Of a stretch of 28,399 bases of DNA, positions 6,851 through 14,945 are shown one piece after another. The stretch lies in the IMG/VR virus record IMGVR_UViG_3300036770_002740, positions 1-28,399 of that record, one strand, 5' to 3'. The first letter of the stretch is position 1; the number at the start of each line of letters is the position of its first letter. This DNA is from a virus. A model generated the notes under the pieces. That model saw nothing but the letters and a program-made list of their open reading frames with translations, was not told the origin of the DNA and did no database searches. The position numbers and the translations under genes were made by a program.

Positions 6851-8781
6851 GCAAGGTTTTGGGTAGTGGACACAAGGCAGCAACAATAGGTGTGTTGGAT
6901 GCTACTGCCGCTATACAGCCATTCAAGTGGGACAGAAAAGCAGCAGAGACAGCCAGCAAGAAACTAGAAAAAATTGGGAATAAATACGACTATGTTTTGA
7001 AGGAGCAACACGAAGCAGAGAAAAAAGCCTTGGCAGCAGCAAGGGCAGCACAAACAGCTAATGAAAGACAGGTTTGGTTAAATCAAACACAGATGTTGAA
7101 GAATATGGTGAATGGTGTTGGTGTTAGTGCTCCTCCATTTGAACCTGTTGCTGGTAGTGGTAGGGTGAGTGGAGAAGAGACATATGTTGGCAATGCTGCT
7201 AAATGGAAAGTAGCTGAAAGTGAAAGCAGTGAGGAGATGAACAAGGCTGTTGAGAAGGCTAGATATAACACACTCAAAGCAGCTTGTTCTGCTGGAGATG
7301 AAGATGCTTGCAAACAACTTGGTGGGGCTTTTTCCTTTGCACAAGGGGGATATGTAGATATGTCACGACTAACCAACCCAGGGTATAACGCCCCACAGCG
7401 CCGTTCCCAAGCCCCCGCTCCTTCAGCAGGAATGGGGAATAAGTTTGGGGCTGCTGCTCCTCAAACTCCAGCACATACACAGAGAAAGCCTACACCTAAA
7501 ATATATCAGCCACCACAACGACAAAATGCCCCGGTTGCAGGGTATGCGGAAGGAGGGGAAGTGGAGCAGCCTGCTTCTGAGAAATCTTTACTAGACAGAA
7601 TAAATGCTCTTGAGGCTAGGCTACAGAATCAAAATCCTTGGGCAAAGTTTGAAGAAGGTATGCCAGCAGACGTAACAGGCTATACACTATCTAGTGGAGA
7701 CAGAGTTTATTTTGATCCTTCTGGTAATGTAGTTAATACCTTCTACTCCCCCACTGCTCCTAGAAAGTCACAAGGCTGGACTGGAGATGACGCCAGAGAC
7801 ATCGATTTTCAGGAGTCTCTACGGCAGGCAGCAGAGATTGGTGAGTTCAAGAGGATGCACACTAACAAAGGGAAAGAAATGTTTGGTATTGGGAATGTAA
7901 GAATGAATGATGCTATTCGTAAGATGTTTGATACAACATATGGTAGGGGATGGAAAGAACCTGAAGAGAAGAAGTATGCTGAAGGTGGGGAGGTAGAGCA
8001 GGAATCTAAATCACAAACTCTAGAAGATAGAATAAATTATTTGGAATCCCTACTATCTAATTTTGGTGGTGATGATAGTGGGTCAATGGGAACTAATAAC
8101 ATGTATCAAGTGATGAAGCAGAGAGCAGAGAATAGCAATAGATATGTTCCTTCATTCGATGAGTGGTATAACACCAGAGCCACCCACCCTTCTGTTGGGG
8201 GGTCATGGCAGCATTACGCAGAAGGAGGGCCTGTGGCTCCTGCCTCTCCTTCTCTTCCTCCTCTCCCAGCCCCTACAGGAGGCTCTGGGATGCCCCCTAT
8301 GGGGGGACAAGGGGGAGGGGAGATGGAGCCTCCTATGCCTCTCCCAGGGGCTTCTGGGGGCATGCCTGAAGGTATGGGAAGCCTCCTCACTCAAGGAACA
8401 GAAGAAGGAGCCGATATGGGCGGAATGGAACCCCCATCTGGTATGCAGATGATTATGGAGAATGTGGGAGGAGAGTTGGCTGAAGAAGAAGTGGGACAAC
8501 TTGAGGAAGCCTTCTCTACCTACCCTGTATTAGATAAGGTGATGGGGATGTTGCCATTGGATTGGGAAGGAAGTGTTGCAGGCCCCGGAGGCCCTACCTC
8601 TGATGACATTCCTGCTCGCCTTTCTGATGGAGAGTTTGTATTTACAGCAAAGGCTGTAGAGCAAATTGGTGTAGATAAGTTACAGAAGATGATGGCGGAT
8701 GCTGAAGCTAAGGCTGATGGTATGCCTCCTAATGATGGAATGAATTTCAAATGTGGGGGCTTAGTTAAGCGTCGGCATTAA
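6847..8781 (+). CDS. Virion-associated protein with repeated [YF]AxGGxV motifs
   Basis: This 644-residue protein of unknown biochemical function lies between portal and scaffold genes. The short motif [YF]AxGGxV recurs: FAQGGYV (164-170), YAEGGEV (233-239 and 377-383), YAEGGPV (457-463), with a degenerate CGGLV at 636-640 near the C-terminus. Two of the copies start a longer repeat listed separately. The C-terminal part contains IPARLSDGEFVFTAKAVE (588-605), a phrase I know from many phage structural proteins, where its function is not established. The regions between are Pro/Gly/Met-rich and look disordered (about 462-540); the N-terminus has an Ala/Lys/Glu helix (30-75). It overlaps the preceding small gene by 4 nt. 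It may be a minor head protein or an assembly cofactor; no enzyme motif was seen. Confidence 0.7.
   Translation: MSKVLGSGHKAATIGVLDATAAIQPFKWDRKAAETASKKLEKIGNKYDYVLKEQHEAEKKALAAARAAQTANERQVWLNQTQMLKNMVNGVGVSAPPFEPVAGSGRVSGEETYVGNAAKWKVAESESSEEMNKAVEKARYNTLKAACSAGDEDACKQLGGAFSFAQGGYVDMSRLTNPGYNAPQRRSQAPAPSAGMGNKFGAAAPQTPAHTQRKPTPKIYQPPQRQNAPVAGYAEGGEVEQPASEKSLLDRINALEARLQNQNPWAKFEEGMPADVTGYTLSSGDRVYFDPSGNVVNTFYSPTAPRKSQGWTGDDARDIDFQESLRQAAEIGEFKRMHTNKGKEMFGIGNVRMNDAIRKMFDTTYGRGWKEPEEKKYAEGGEVEQESKSQTLEDRINYLESLLSNFGGDDSGSMGTNNMYQVMKQRAENSNRYVPSFDEWYNTRATHPSVGGSWQHYAEGGPVAPASPSLPPLPAPTGGSGMPPMGGQGGGEMEPPMPLPGASGGMPEGMGSLLTQGTEEGADMGGMEPPSGMQMIMENVGGELAEEEVGQLEEAFSTYPVLDKVMGMLPLDWEGSVAGPGGPTSDDIPARLSDGEFVFTAKAVEQIGVDKLQKMMADAEAKADGMPPNDGMNFKCGGLVKRRH
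7543..8055 (+). repeat. Imperfect 27-residue repeat within the GG-motif protein
   Basis: Residues 233-259 (nt 7543-7623) and 377-403 (nt 7975-8055) align as YAEGGEVEQ, six variable residues, then LxDRINxLExxL. The two copies are 144 residues apart. Each couples the GG-motif to a short amphipathic, coiled-coil-like helix, implying a duplicated binding module. The residues in between (GYTLSSGDRVYFDPSGNVVN) look like a small beta-rich domain. Confidence 0.7.
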
Positions 8782-8786
8782 CAACA

Positions 8787-8826
8787 AGAGGAGGGACACC
8801 CTAACTATTAGGCCCCTCTATTTTTC
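8787..8826 (+). terminator. Weak intrinsic terminator or attenuator
   Basis: In the gap after the GG-motif gene, GAGGG (8791-8795) can pair with CCCTC (8814-8818), enclosing a nested CCTAA/TTAGG stem (8800-8804/8808-8812), and is followed by TATTTTT (8819-8825). A second weak stem, GTAGG (8831-8835) with CCTAC (8852-8856), lies before the next ribosome-binding site. The T-run is right but the outer stem is short, so partial termination is more likely than full. Confidence 0.4.
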
Positions 8827-8869
8827 AACAGTAGGCTACCTTGTATAAGCCCCTACGGAGAAGTACACA

Positions 8870-9763
8870 ATGACTGATGGTGTAGTGAGTAGTGATGTAA
8901 TTGCCAATCCCTATCAACGCAATCGTATTCGTAAAGAGGAAGCAGAACTAGCAGAGTTGGAGAGAGGGTATATGAGTGCTGACAGTGGGATATATGACCC
9001 CACTCCTAAGCAAGAAACAAAGGAAGAAAAGCCCGTAGAAGAAACCAACACTATCCTAGCCACTCCTGCTGAAGAAGAGCTAGAAGAGAAAGAAGACGTT
9101 AAATACAAGAAGGTTGATTGGAAGAAGCGTTACAGTGATTTGAAGAGACATTACGACAAGAAGGTGGTGGAGCATAAGCAACAGATGGCAAATATGTCTA
9201 ATAACAATTCCATTCATGTGCCTAAGTCTATGGAAGAGCTAGAGGCGTTTAAGGCACAGCATGGAGAGTTGTATAACGTAATTGCCAGTGTTGCTCATCA
9301 ATCAGCAGAAGAGAAAAAGGCAGAGATTGAAGCCAACCTATCTGCTATGCAGAGACAGCTAGCAGAGGCTAGACAGGAAAAGGCTATTATTGAGCTGAAT
9401 ACAAAGATTCCTGATTGGCAATCCATCACACAGTCGGAGGACTTTCAGGCGTGGGCTACGGAACAGCCAGAGGAAATCCAGAGATGGGTGTTCAACAATC
9501 CTGATAATGCCTCTCTCGCTATCAAGGCTATCAAGCTATATAAGGCTGATAGAAACATCGCCACTAACACAACACCATCTACGAAGGATCGTAATGCAGA
9601 GGCAGCAGCCTCTATCAACGTGAAGGCAAAAGCTTCTGCTCCGAGAGGACAGAAGAGAGTTTGGACAACAAGTGAAATTGCAGCCCTTAGCCTCCCTGAA
9701 TATGACAAACTATCTAAAGAGATAGACAAGGCATATCAAGAAGGGAGAGTGGTTAAGGGCTAA
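8870..9763 (+). CDS. Capsid assembly scaffolding protein
   Basis: The 297-residue, very charged and largely helical protein sits immediately before the major capsid gene, the usual place of a scaffold. It has an acidic, disordered N-terminal third (KEEAELAELERGY, then several Glu/Lys/Thr clusters), a Lys-rich helix DWKKRYSDLKRHYDKK at about 83-98, and a central coiled coil with Gln/Ala/Glu (about 130-175, AEARQEKAIIELNTK). The C-terminal segment after about 240 is basic (KASAPRGQKRVW), as expected for the capsid-binding end of scaffolds. GGAG at 8857-8860 precedes ATG 8870 by 9 nt. There are no cysteines and no catalytic motif. Scaffold function is inferred from composition and position. Confidence 0.72.
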   Translation: MTDGVVSSDVIANPYQRNRIRKEEAELAELERGYMSADSGIYDPTPKQETKEEKPVEETNTILATPAEEELEEKEDVKYKKVDWKKRYSDLKRHYDKKVVEHKQQMANMSNNNSIHVPKSMEELEAFKAQHGELYNVIASVAHQSAEEKKAEIEANLSAMQRQLAEARQEKAIIELNTKIPDWQSITQSEDFQAWATEQPEEIQRWVFNNPDNASLAIKAIKLYKADRNIATNTTPSTKDRNAEAAASINVKAKASAPRGQKRVWTTSEIAALSLPEYDKLSKEIDKAYQEGRVVKG

Positions 9764-9778
9764 TAATTTATTATTAGC
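9759..9778. promoter_or_regulatory. Palindrome at the scaffold stop codon, upstream of the capsid gene
   Basis: GCTAATAAT (9759-9767) pairs perfectly with ATTATTAGC (9770-9778); the scaffold TAA at 9761-9763 lies inside the left arm. The hairpin ends 17 nt before the capsid ATG, just ahead of its GAGGAGAA ribosome-binding site. It may mark an mRNA processing or stabilising element, or a binding site for a dimeric protein. Confidence 0.5.
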
Positions 9779-9795
9779 TACTGAGGAGAATAGAG

Positions 9796-10800
9796 ATGGC
9801 ACATTTTGCAGGTGCTTCCAGCACTAACTTCGGTGGGAACAACCCACAGTCACCACAGGCAAATTCTTTCTGGGTTCCTGAAATCTTCTCAAAGAAGGTA
9901 CAGCTAGCTTATCGTAAGTCTGCTGTCTGTGAGGCAATCACTAACACTGACTACACGGGTGAGATTAGCCAGTTTGGTGACACTGTTAACATCATCAAAG
10001 AGCCAGATATTAGTGTAACAGCATACACTAGAGGGCTAGCACTAAGCAGCACTGCCCTCACTGACCATGAGCTAGTGCTTACCATTGACCAAGCAAACTA
10101 CTTCCAGTTTCAGATTGATGACCTAGAAGAGAAGTTTAGCCATGTTAATTGGCAGGCCATTGCTTCTGATCGTGCTGGTTATAAGCTAAAGGATGCTGTT
10201 GATGTAGACATCCTAAGCTACATCTACACCACTCTTAGTGCTGACACAACCTATGGTATTGCTTCAGCTGTCTCTGACACACACTTCTATGGTGGTACTG
10301 GTGGAGCTTCTAATCCAGACCCCATTGATGTAGGCCATGATTCTGGTGAAGTTGATCCTCTAAACGTACTAGCTCGCCTAGCTCGTTACCTAGATGCAGC
10401 CAACATCCCTGAAGATATGCGTTGGGTGGTGGCTGGTCCAGAGTTTTATGAGCAGCTTATCCTAACCAACTCCAAGCTAATCTCTGTAGATTATAATGGA
10501 GGTAGTGGTGATCTACGGAATGGGCTAGTGGCTTCTGGTAAGCTCCGTGGCTTCCAGATGTATAAGAGTAACAACCTACCTGAACCAGCAGAAGCCTCTA
10601 CCACTACCTTCACTACTGGTAAGCTATCTCTAGTTCTTGCTGGCCATATGAGCGCCGTTGCTTCTGCTACAGCCCTCACTAAGGTGGAAACTGTCCGCTC
10701 AACCACAACCTTCGCTGACATTGTTCGTGGGCTACATGTCTGGGGCCGTAAGGTGTTACGTCCTGAGTCACTAGCTGCTTCAATTATGTACATCGACTAA
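9796..10800 (+). CDS. Major capsid protein
   Basis: The 334-residue product has the layout of an HK97-fold capsid protein: an N-terminal segment ending in FWVPEIFSKKVQLAYRKSAV (about 26-45), a strand-rich E-loop-like region (about 55-90, FGDTVNIIKEPDISVTAYTR), then an aromatic FQFQIDDLEEKF helix (about 105-116) and a C-terminal beta region with 'YKSNNLPEPAEA'. I recognise the 'VNIIKEPDI...YTRG...YFQFQIDDLE' pattern as typical of podovirus capsids. It has a strong ribosome-binding site (GAGGAG), is preceded by a palindrome and is followed by an intrinsic terminator. More of its Phe, Ile, Asn and Thr codons end in C than in neighbouring genes, as expected for the most highly expressed protein. 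Confidence 0.88.
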   Translation: MAHFAGASSTNFGGNNPQSPQANSFWVPEIFSKKVQLAYRKSAVCEAITNTDYTGEISQFGDTVNIIKEPDISVTAYTRGLALSSTALTDHELVLTIDQANYFQFQIDDLEEKFSHVNWQAIASDRAGYKLKDAVDVDILSYIYTTLSADTTYGIASAVSDTHFYGGTGGASNPDPIDVGHDSGEVDPLNVLARLARYLDAANIPEDMRWVVAGPEFYEQLILTNSKLISVDYNGGSGDLRNGLVASGKLRGFQMYKSNNLPEPAEASTTTFTTGKLSLVLAGHMSAVASATALTKVETVRSTTTFADIVRGLHVWGRKVLRPESLAASIMYID

Positions 10801-10852
10801 CCAACCTAGGGGCAAGGATGCCCCACAATTCCCCATTTGTATTTCTAGTAAC

Positions 10853-10877
10853 AAAGCCCACAAGGGGCTTTTTGTTT
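10853..10877 (+). terminator. Intrinsic terminator after the capsid gene
   Basis: AAAGCCC (10853-10859) pairs with GGGCTTT (10865-10871) around the loop ACAAG, followed by TTGTTT. A second hairpin, GGGGCA (10809-10814) with TGCCCC (10819-10824) and an AGGA loop, lies directly after the capsid stop. Together they would reduce read-through into the tail genes and protect the capsid mRNA 3' end. This is the clearest terminator in the window. Confidence 0.75.
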
Positions 10878-10890
10878 AAGGGGAAGATGT

Positions 10891-11658
10891 ATGGCAACAA
10901 CATTCCGTACTGCTGTTAATGAAGTGTTGAGTGAATTGAATGAAGTGAAGCTGACAGCAGTTAATTTTGCTAATGCTACAAACATTCAAAATGCTGTAAA
11001 GCAATTCGTTAACAGAGCCTATTTTGATATTAACGCTCCTGTATATAAATGGCCTTGGCTCTCTGCCTCCACCTCCACTACAGCCTTATATGGCAATACA
11101 TACATCTCTACCTCTGCGGGACAGAGATGGTATTTGCTTAATGCCTCCTCCACTAATGTTAATGATGACTATGGCAGTGTGGATTGGGACAGAATGTTTC
11201 TCACAACGAATGGTGTTGTAGGTGCTTCCACCCCATATACTAATGCTAATCTCTGCTATGTTCCCATTGAGAAGTGGAAAGATTTTCATATTGAGGGAGA
11301 GGCTGATGATGCGTTTAGCTCCTCTCCTCAATACGGTGTTCCTAAGTATGTTCTACGCAATCCAGATAATAGAAGACTCGGGTTGTCCCCAATCCCCGAT
11401 AAAGAATATAGAGTGTATTTCTATGCCTTCACAAGGCCAGTGGCGCTAGTTAATGAGGGAGATGAGTTTGTTCTGCCAGATCAATACATCACTGTTCTTA
11501 TTAGTAGAGCAAGATATTATGCTTGGCAGAGAAAGGAAAACCCACAGCAGGCTGCTTTAGCCCTTGAAGATTGGAAGCAAGGGATTAGGGCAATGAGGCA
11601 GCAAGAGATGCAGGCTGCTCCTGATTATATTACAGATGATAGAATCAGGTTTGTATAA
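10891..11658 (+). CDS. Head-tail connector (adaptor) protein
   Basis: This 255-residue protein follows the capsid gene, where short-tailed phages encode the adaptor ring that attaches beneath the portal (compare T7 gp11 and P22 gp4). The N-terminal helices (AVNEVLSELNEVKLTAVNF, then IQNAVKQFVNRAYFDI, residues 8-45) and the C-terminal helix with ISRARYYAWQRKENPQQAAL (about 208-227) frame a beta-rich middle, matching the adaptor architecture. ATG 10891 follows AGGGGAAG with 5-6 nt spacing. The next gene starts 11 nt after its stop. The role is inferred from gene order and fold impression, not from catalytic or diagnostic residues. Confidence 0.62.
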   Translation: MATTFRTAVNEVLSELNEVKLTAVNFANATNIQNAVKQFVNRAYFDINAPVYKWPWLSASTSTTALYGNTYISTSAGQRWYLLNASSTNVNDDYGSVDWDRMFLTTNGVVGASTPYTNANLCYVPIEKWKDFHIEGEADDAFSSSPQYGVPKYVLRNPDNRRLGLSPIPDKEYRVYFYAFTRPVALVNEGDEFVLPDQYITVLISRARYYAWQRKENPQQAALALEDWKQGIRAMRQQEMQAAPDYITDDRIRFV

Positions 11659-11669
11659 GGGGAAATGAC

Positions 11670-13295
11670 ATGGGACAAGAAGCAGCTCTTCCTATTGTAT
11701 GTGCAGGGGGATTGGATAGGAGTAAAAATCCCCATCAAATGTATGCTTTCCCTGGGGCAGCCATAGAGCTTCGTAACTTTGAGCCCTCTATACAGGGGGG
11801 TTATAGAAGAATCAATGGGTATGTTCCGTTTGGACAAACTTCTGTTACAGAACCATCAGTATATGGGAGAGGTGTATACGGGAGTAGTTTGTATTCATGG
11901 GTGCCCCCAGCAGCAACAGAAGTGTTGGGAGTGTATGGGTATGCCACAGGACTGATTAGAGTACAGGGAACAGGGATATATTTCGCTACAGATGGATATA
12001 ATTGGAGCCTTCTTAATGCCACAGCAAGGAATAATTCTAAGAGATATGTAACAGTTAAGTATGAGGGAGACAGTAGTAATTACATTTATGGAAGCCTATA
12101 TATGGCTGATGGCACCAATCCTATAGCCAAGGTTACAATTTCCGATCCTTCCTCTCCCAGTGGCTCATACTCTACATTAGGAAGTAGTACAGGTGCTCCA
12201 CAGGATGCCTACCTATTAGAGATACATAAGGATAGGTTGTTTGCTGTAGGAACGGCAGAGCCTAATGTATTGAAGTGGAGTGGTAGATTTTTCCCAGGAG
12301 ACTTCACCCTTTCTTCAGCAGGACTAATAGAACTCACTGATAATATTGTTGGGATGAAAAGTTTTAGAGAGAGACTATTCATCTTCTGTAAGAACAGCAT
12401 CCATGTCCTAGAGAATATAGACAATCCAGCACAACTCTCTGTCTTACCAATAACAAAAAACCTAGGGTGTTTGTGTGGCTTCACTATTCAGGAAGTTGGG
12501 GGGGACATAGTGTTTTTGTCTCACGATGGAATAAGGATGTTAGGAGCAACAGAGAGAATAGGGGATGTAGCCATCTCTGCTATTAGTGGAAACATACAAC
12601 ACCTAATGCCTGCCATTCTTTCTGCTGTACAAAGCAATTGCCTTAACAGTTTAGTTATTAGAAATAAAAACCAATATCGCCTTTTCTATCCTAGAAGTGG
12701 ACAACCCAGAGAAAGACAGAATGGGATTATTGGTGTGCTAAAGCAAACAGAGGCAGGGATGGGATGGGAATGGGCAGAGACACGTGGTATAGAGAGTACT
12801 GCGTGTTGCTCATACATTGATGAGAATAGGAATGAGAGAGTGGTTTTTGGTGATTTTAGTGGGTATGTGTGGGAGATGGAGGTGGGGCCTACATTCAATG
12901 GAACACCAATAGAGGCTGTCTTCCGCACACCATATATGAATTTCCAAGATAGTAGTATGTTCAAAACCATCCACTACCTACGAGTGCCCCTTCATGTAGA
13001 AGGGGCTATTCCAGAAGATAGTGTGTTTGTCGCTACTAGATATGACTTTGAAGATAGGGATGTACATCAACCAGGGGATGTTTCCTTTGGTGGGTATAAC
13101 ACAGAAGCAACCTATGGAGCTGCTACATATGGAAGCAATAAATATGGGGCCTACAACCTAGTTCCAGAGAGAGTGTTACAGGAAGGCAGTGGACATACAG
13201 TGAGTTGGAAATTCTACACAAACGCAAACATTAGAACAGCACCATTCACAATCAATGGCTTCACCATCGTCTTTACTGTAGGCAAACGCCTATAA
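11670..13295 (+). CDS. Tail nozzle-like structural protein
   Basis: The 541-residue, beta-rich protein probably forms the short tail tube/nozzle beneath the adaptor (functionally like T7 gp12 or P22 gp10). It begins with an Ala/Gly-rich strand (ALPIVCAGGLDRSKNP) and the phrase ELRNFEPSIQGGYRRINGY (about 33-51), which I associate with nozzle proteins of many podoviruses. The middle resembles propeller-type strands (LFAVGTAEPNVLKWSGRFF; FRERLFIFCKNSIHVLENI). Near the C-terminus are short YGAATYGSNKYGAYN repeats, probably turns at the tail surface, echoed by YGRGVYGSSLYSW at about 67-79. It starts 11 nt after the adaptor gene with a GGGGAAA ribosome-binding site. No enzyme motif was seen. Confidence 0.62.
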   Translation: MGQEAALPIVCAGGLDRSKNPHQMYAFPGAAIELRNFEPSIQGGYRRINGYVPFGQTSVTEPSVYGRGVYGSSLYSWVPPAATEVLGVYGYATGLIRVQGTGIYFATDGYNWSLLNATARNNSKRYVTVKYEGDSSNYIYGSLYMADGTNPIAKVTISDPSSPSGSYSTLGSSTGAPQDAYLLEIHKDRLFAVGTAEPNVLKWSGRFFPGDFTLSSAGLIELTDNIVGMKSFRERLFIFCKNSIHVLENIDNPAQLSVLPITKNLGCLCGFTIQEVGGDIVFLSHDGIRMLGATERIGDVAISAISGNIQHLMPAILSAVQSNCLNSLVIRNKNQYRLFYPRSGQPRERQNGIIGVLKQTEAGMGWEWAETRGIESTACCSYIDENRNERVVFGDFSGYVWEMEVGPTFNGTPIEAVFRTPYMNFQDSSMFKTIHYLRVPLHVEGAIPEDSVFVATRYDFEDRDVHQPGDVSFGGYNTEATYGAATYGSNKYGAYNLVPERVLQEGSGHTVSWKFYTNANIRTAPFTINGFTIVFTVGKRL

Positions 13296-13310
13296 TCAGG
13301 AGAATAGAAT

Positions 13311-14879
13311 ATGGCAGGTTATATCAGACAATCCACCTACACTGATGGCGACACAATTCAGGCTAGCGATAGTAATGATGAGTTTGATGCTCTTGTTGCT
13401 GCTTTCTCTGCTGCTTCTGGGCATAAGCATGATGGCACTGCTGCTGAAGGGCTATATGTCCCTCTGATTGGTGATGCAGATGCTAAGAATAAGGTGGTGG
13501 CTAACACTGTTGATAACACTATTGATGTGTATGTAGAGGTGGGGGGAAGTGCTGTACAGCAGATTGAAGTGGCAGATGGTGCTATTCTCCCTGTAACAGA
13601 CAATGACATTGATTTAGGAAGTGCTACATACGAGTTTAAGGATGTGTATATTGATGGGACAGCCTACCTAGATGCTGTTGATATTGATGGAGGCACCATC
13701 GACGGCACAGCAGTTAATGCCACCACCCTCTCCGCCTCCGGCGTAACCAACCTCGACGCCGGTACCGTCGCAGCTCCAGGTCTGATCCTGGAGAGCGAAA
13801 CCGGCACAGGCCTCTACCGTATCGGAGCCAACAACCACGGTTACGCCGTGTCCGGGGCGAAAGTGTTGGATATTTCCAGCACGGGGCTGGGGGTTACGGG
13901 GAGCGTGACGACAACGGGGAATCTTGGCGTTGGGACTGCTTCCCCAAGCACTTGGGGCAAAACCGCCATACAAGGTACCACAGGTTCAGTGCAACTAGCA
14001 CTTGTACCAACTACTCAAGCGTCAAATGCTATAACATCGACCCTGTATTTAGTAGGCGACCCGGGTAATGCCAATCGTGGATGTACTATATCAAACCATA
14101 ACGCGGGTTTGAATAGTAACAATCTTGTTTTCTCAACTGGTGTAAGTGATGCAATAACAGAACGTATGCGCCTCGACGCCTCGGGGAATCTCCATGTCCC
14201 TGGCGGCGGCGGTATTGCAACAAACGAGGCTTTCGGCACAGGTGCTTTGGTTAGCAACACTACAGGCTACTATAACGCCGCGAGTGGTGTAAACGCACTT
14301 TACAGCAACACCACAGGCAGCTACAACACAGCGAGTGGCTTGAGTGCGCTCTACGGCAACACCGAAGGCAATTACAACACAGCGAGCGGTGTGAGTGCGC
14401 TTAGCAACAACACCACAGGCAGCAGTAACACCGCGCTAGGCTCGCAATACACCACAGCAGGTGCCTATGCCCCAGCGTTCGATTGTACGACGGAAAACAA
14501 CCGTGTAAGCATTGCGCATACCGGAGTGACTAACGCCTACATCAATGTAGCATGGACGGTGGTTTCTGATGAGCGAGATAAAACAGACTTTGCACCTATC
14601 CCGCTTGGCTTAGCGTTCATCAACAAACTCAATCCCACATCCTATCGTCGCAAAATTAGCCGCGATGACCCGACACCTGACGGGCCAGTGCGCTATGGAT
14701 TCAAGGCGCAAGATGTGCTTGTCGAAGAAGGAACCAATCCTGTAATCGTAGACAACGAAGACCCGGATCGCCTTCGTTTGGTGGATAGCAACCTGCTTGC
14801 AGTGCTGGTGAAGGCAGTGCAAGAGCTCAGCACCAAAAATGATGCGCTCGAAGCCCGCCTCACCGCAGCAGGGCTATAA
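13311..14879 (+). CDS. Tail fibre with C-terminal S74 intramolecular chaperone
   Basis: The 522-residue fibre has a virion-proximal part in phage-like codon usage (residues 1 to about 127, ending near AYLDAVDIDGG), then a receptor-side part of different composition. The N-terminus (TDGDTIQASDSNDEFDALVAAF) is the usual fibre anchor type. Residues 315-377 contain 17-residue repeats. The end is a peptidase S74 chaperone: SDERDKTDF with the likely nucleophile Ser419 and partner Lys424, followed by FINKLNPTSYRRK, YGFKAQDVL and LLAVLVKAVQELS. The S74 family trimerises beta-helical fibres and then cleaves itself before the Ser, here releasing about 104 residues. The mature fibre would therefore be about 418 residues. 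It determines host binding and is the probable target of module exchange. Confidence 0.9.
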   Translation: MAGYIRQSTYTDGDTIQASDSNDEFDALVAAFSAASGHKHDGTAAEGLYVPLIGDADAKNKVVANTVDNTIDVYVEVGGSAVQQIEVADGAILPVTDNDIDLGSATYEFKDVYIDGTAYLDAVDIDGGTIDGTAVNATTLSASGVTNLDAGTVAAPGLILESETGTGLYRIGANNHGYAVSGAKVLDISSTGLGVTGSVTTTGNLGVGTASPSTWGKTAIQGTTGSVQLALVPTTQASNAITSTLYLVGDPGNANRGCTISNHNAGLNSNNLVFSTGVSDAITERMRLDASGNLHVPGGGGIATNEAFGTGALVSNTTGYYNAASGVNALYSNTTGSYNTASGLSALYGNTEGNYNTASGVSALSNNTTGSSNTALGSQYTTAGAYAPAFDCTTENNRVSIAHTGVTNAYINVAWTVVSDERDKTDFAPIPLGLAFINKLNPTSYRRKISRDDPTPDGPVRYGFKAQDVLVEEGTNPVIVDNEDPDRLRLVDSNLLAVLVKAVQELSTKNDALEARLTAAGL

Positions 14880-14945
14880 CGTGACCCTCTCCGACCTAAT
14901 CCGCTCCCACGGCTGGGTGTCCAACAACGAAGTTGTTGAGGCGCT
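13690..14945. other. CpG-rich, higher-G+C segment: exchanged host-recognition module
   Basis: The composition changes abruptly inside the fibre gene and again about 65 nt into the next gene. Bases 13681-13980 contain 26 CpG, while 13381-13680 contain one. Bases 15001-15240 contain one. Codons such as GCC, CTC, GAC and CGC replace the GCT/CTA/GAT/AGA style used elsewhere. The segment covers the receptor-binding part of the fibre, its S74 chaperone and the first ~20 codons of the following gene. This is what a recombination event that swaps fibre tips together with their chaperone would leave behind. Confidence 0.75.
14253..14441 (+). repeat. 17-residue (51-nt) tandem repeats in the tail fibre
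   Basis: Three full copies (14253-14303, 14304-14354, 14355-14405) and a partial fourth follow the pattern N-T-x-G-x-Y-N-x-A-S-G-x-x-A-L-x-x. Similar NTAxG-type repeats form trimeric beta-rolls in fibres and trimeric adhesins. The DNA copies are imperfect but clearly related (each carries a variant of AACACAGCGAG), so copy number could change by slippage or recombination. Confidence 0.8.
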
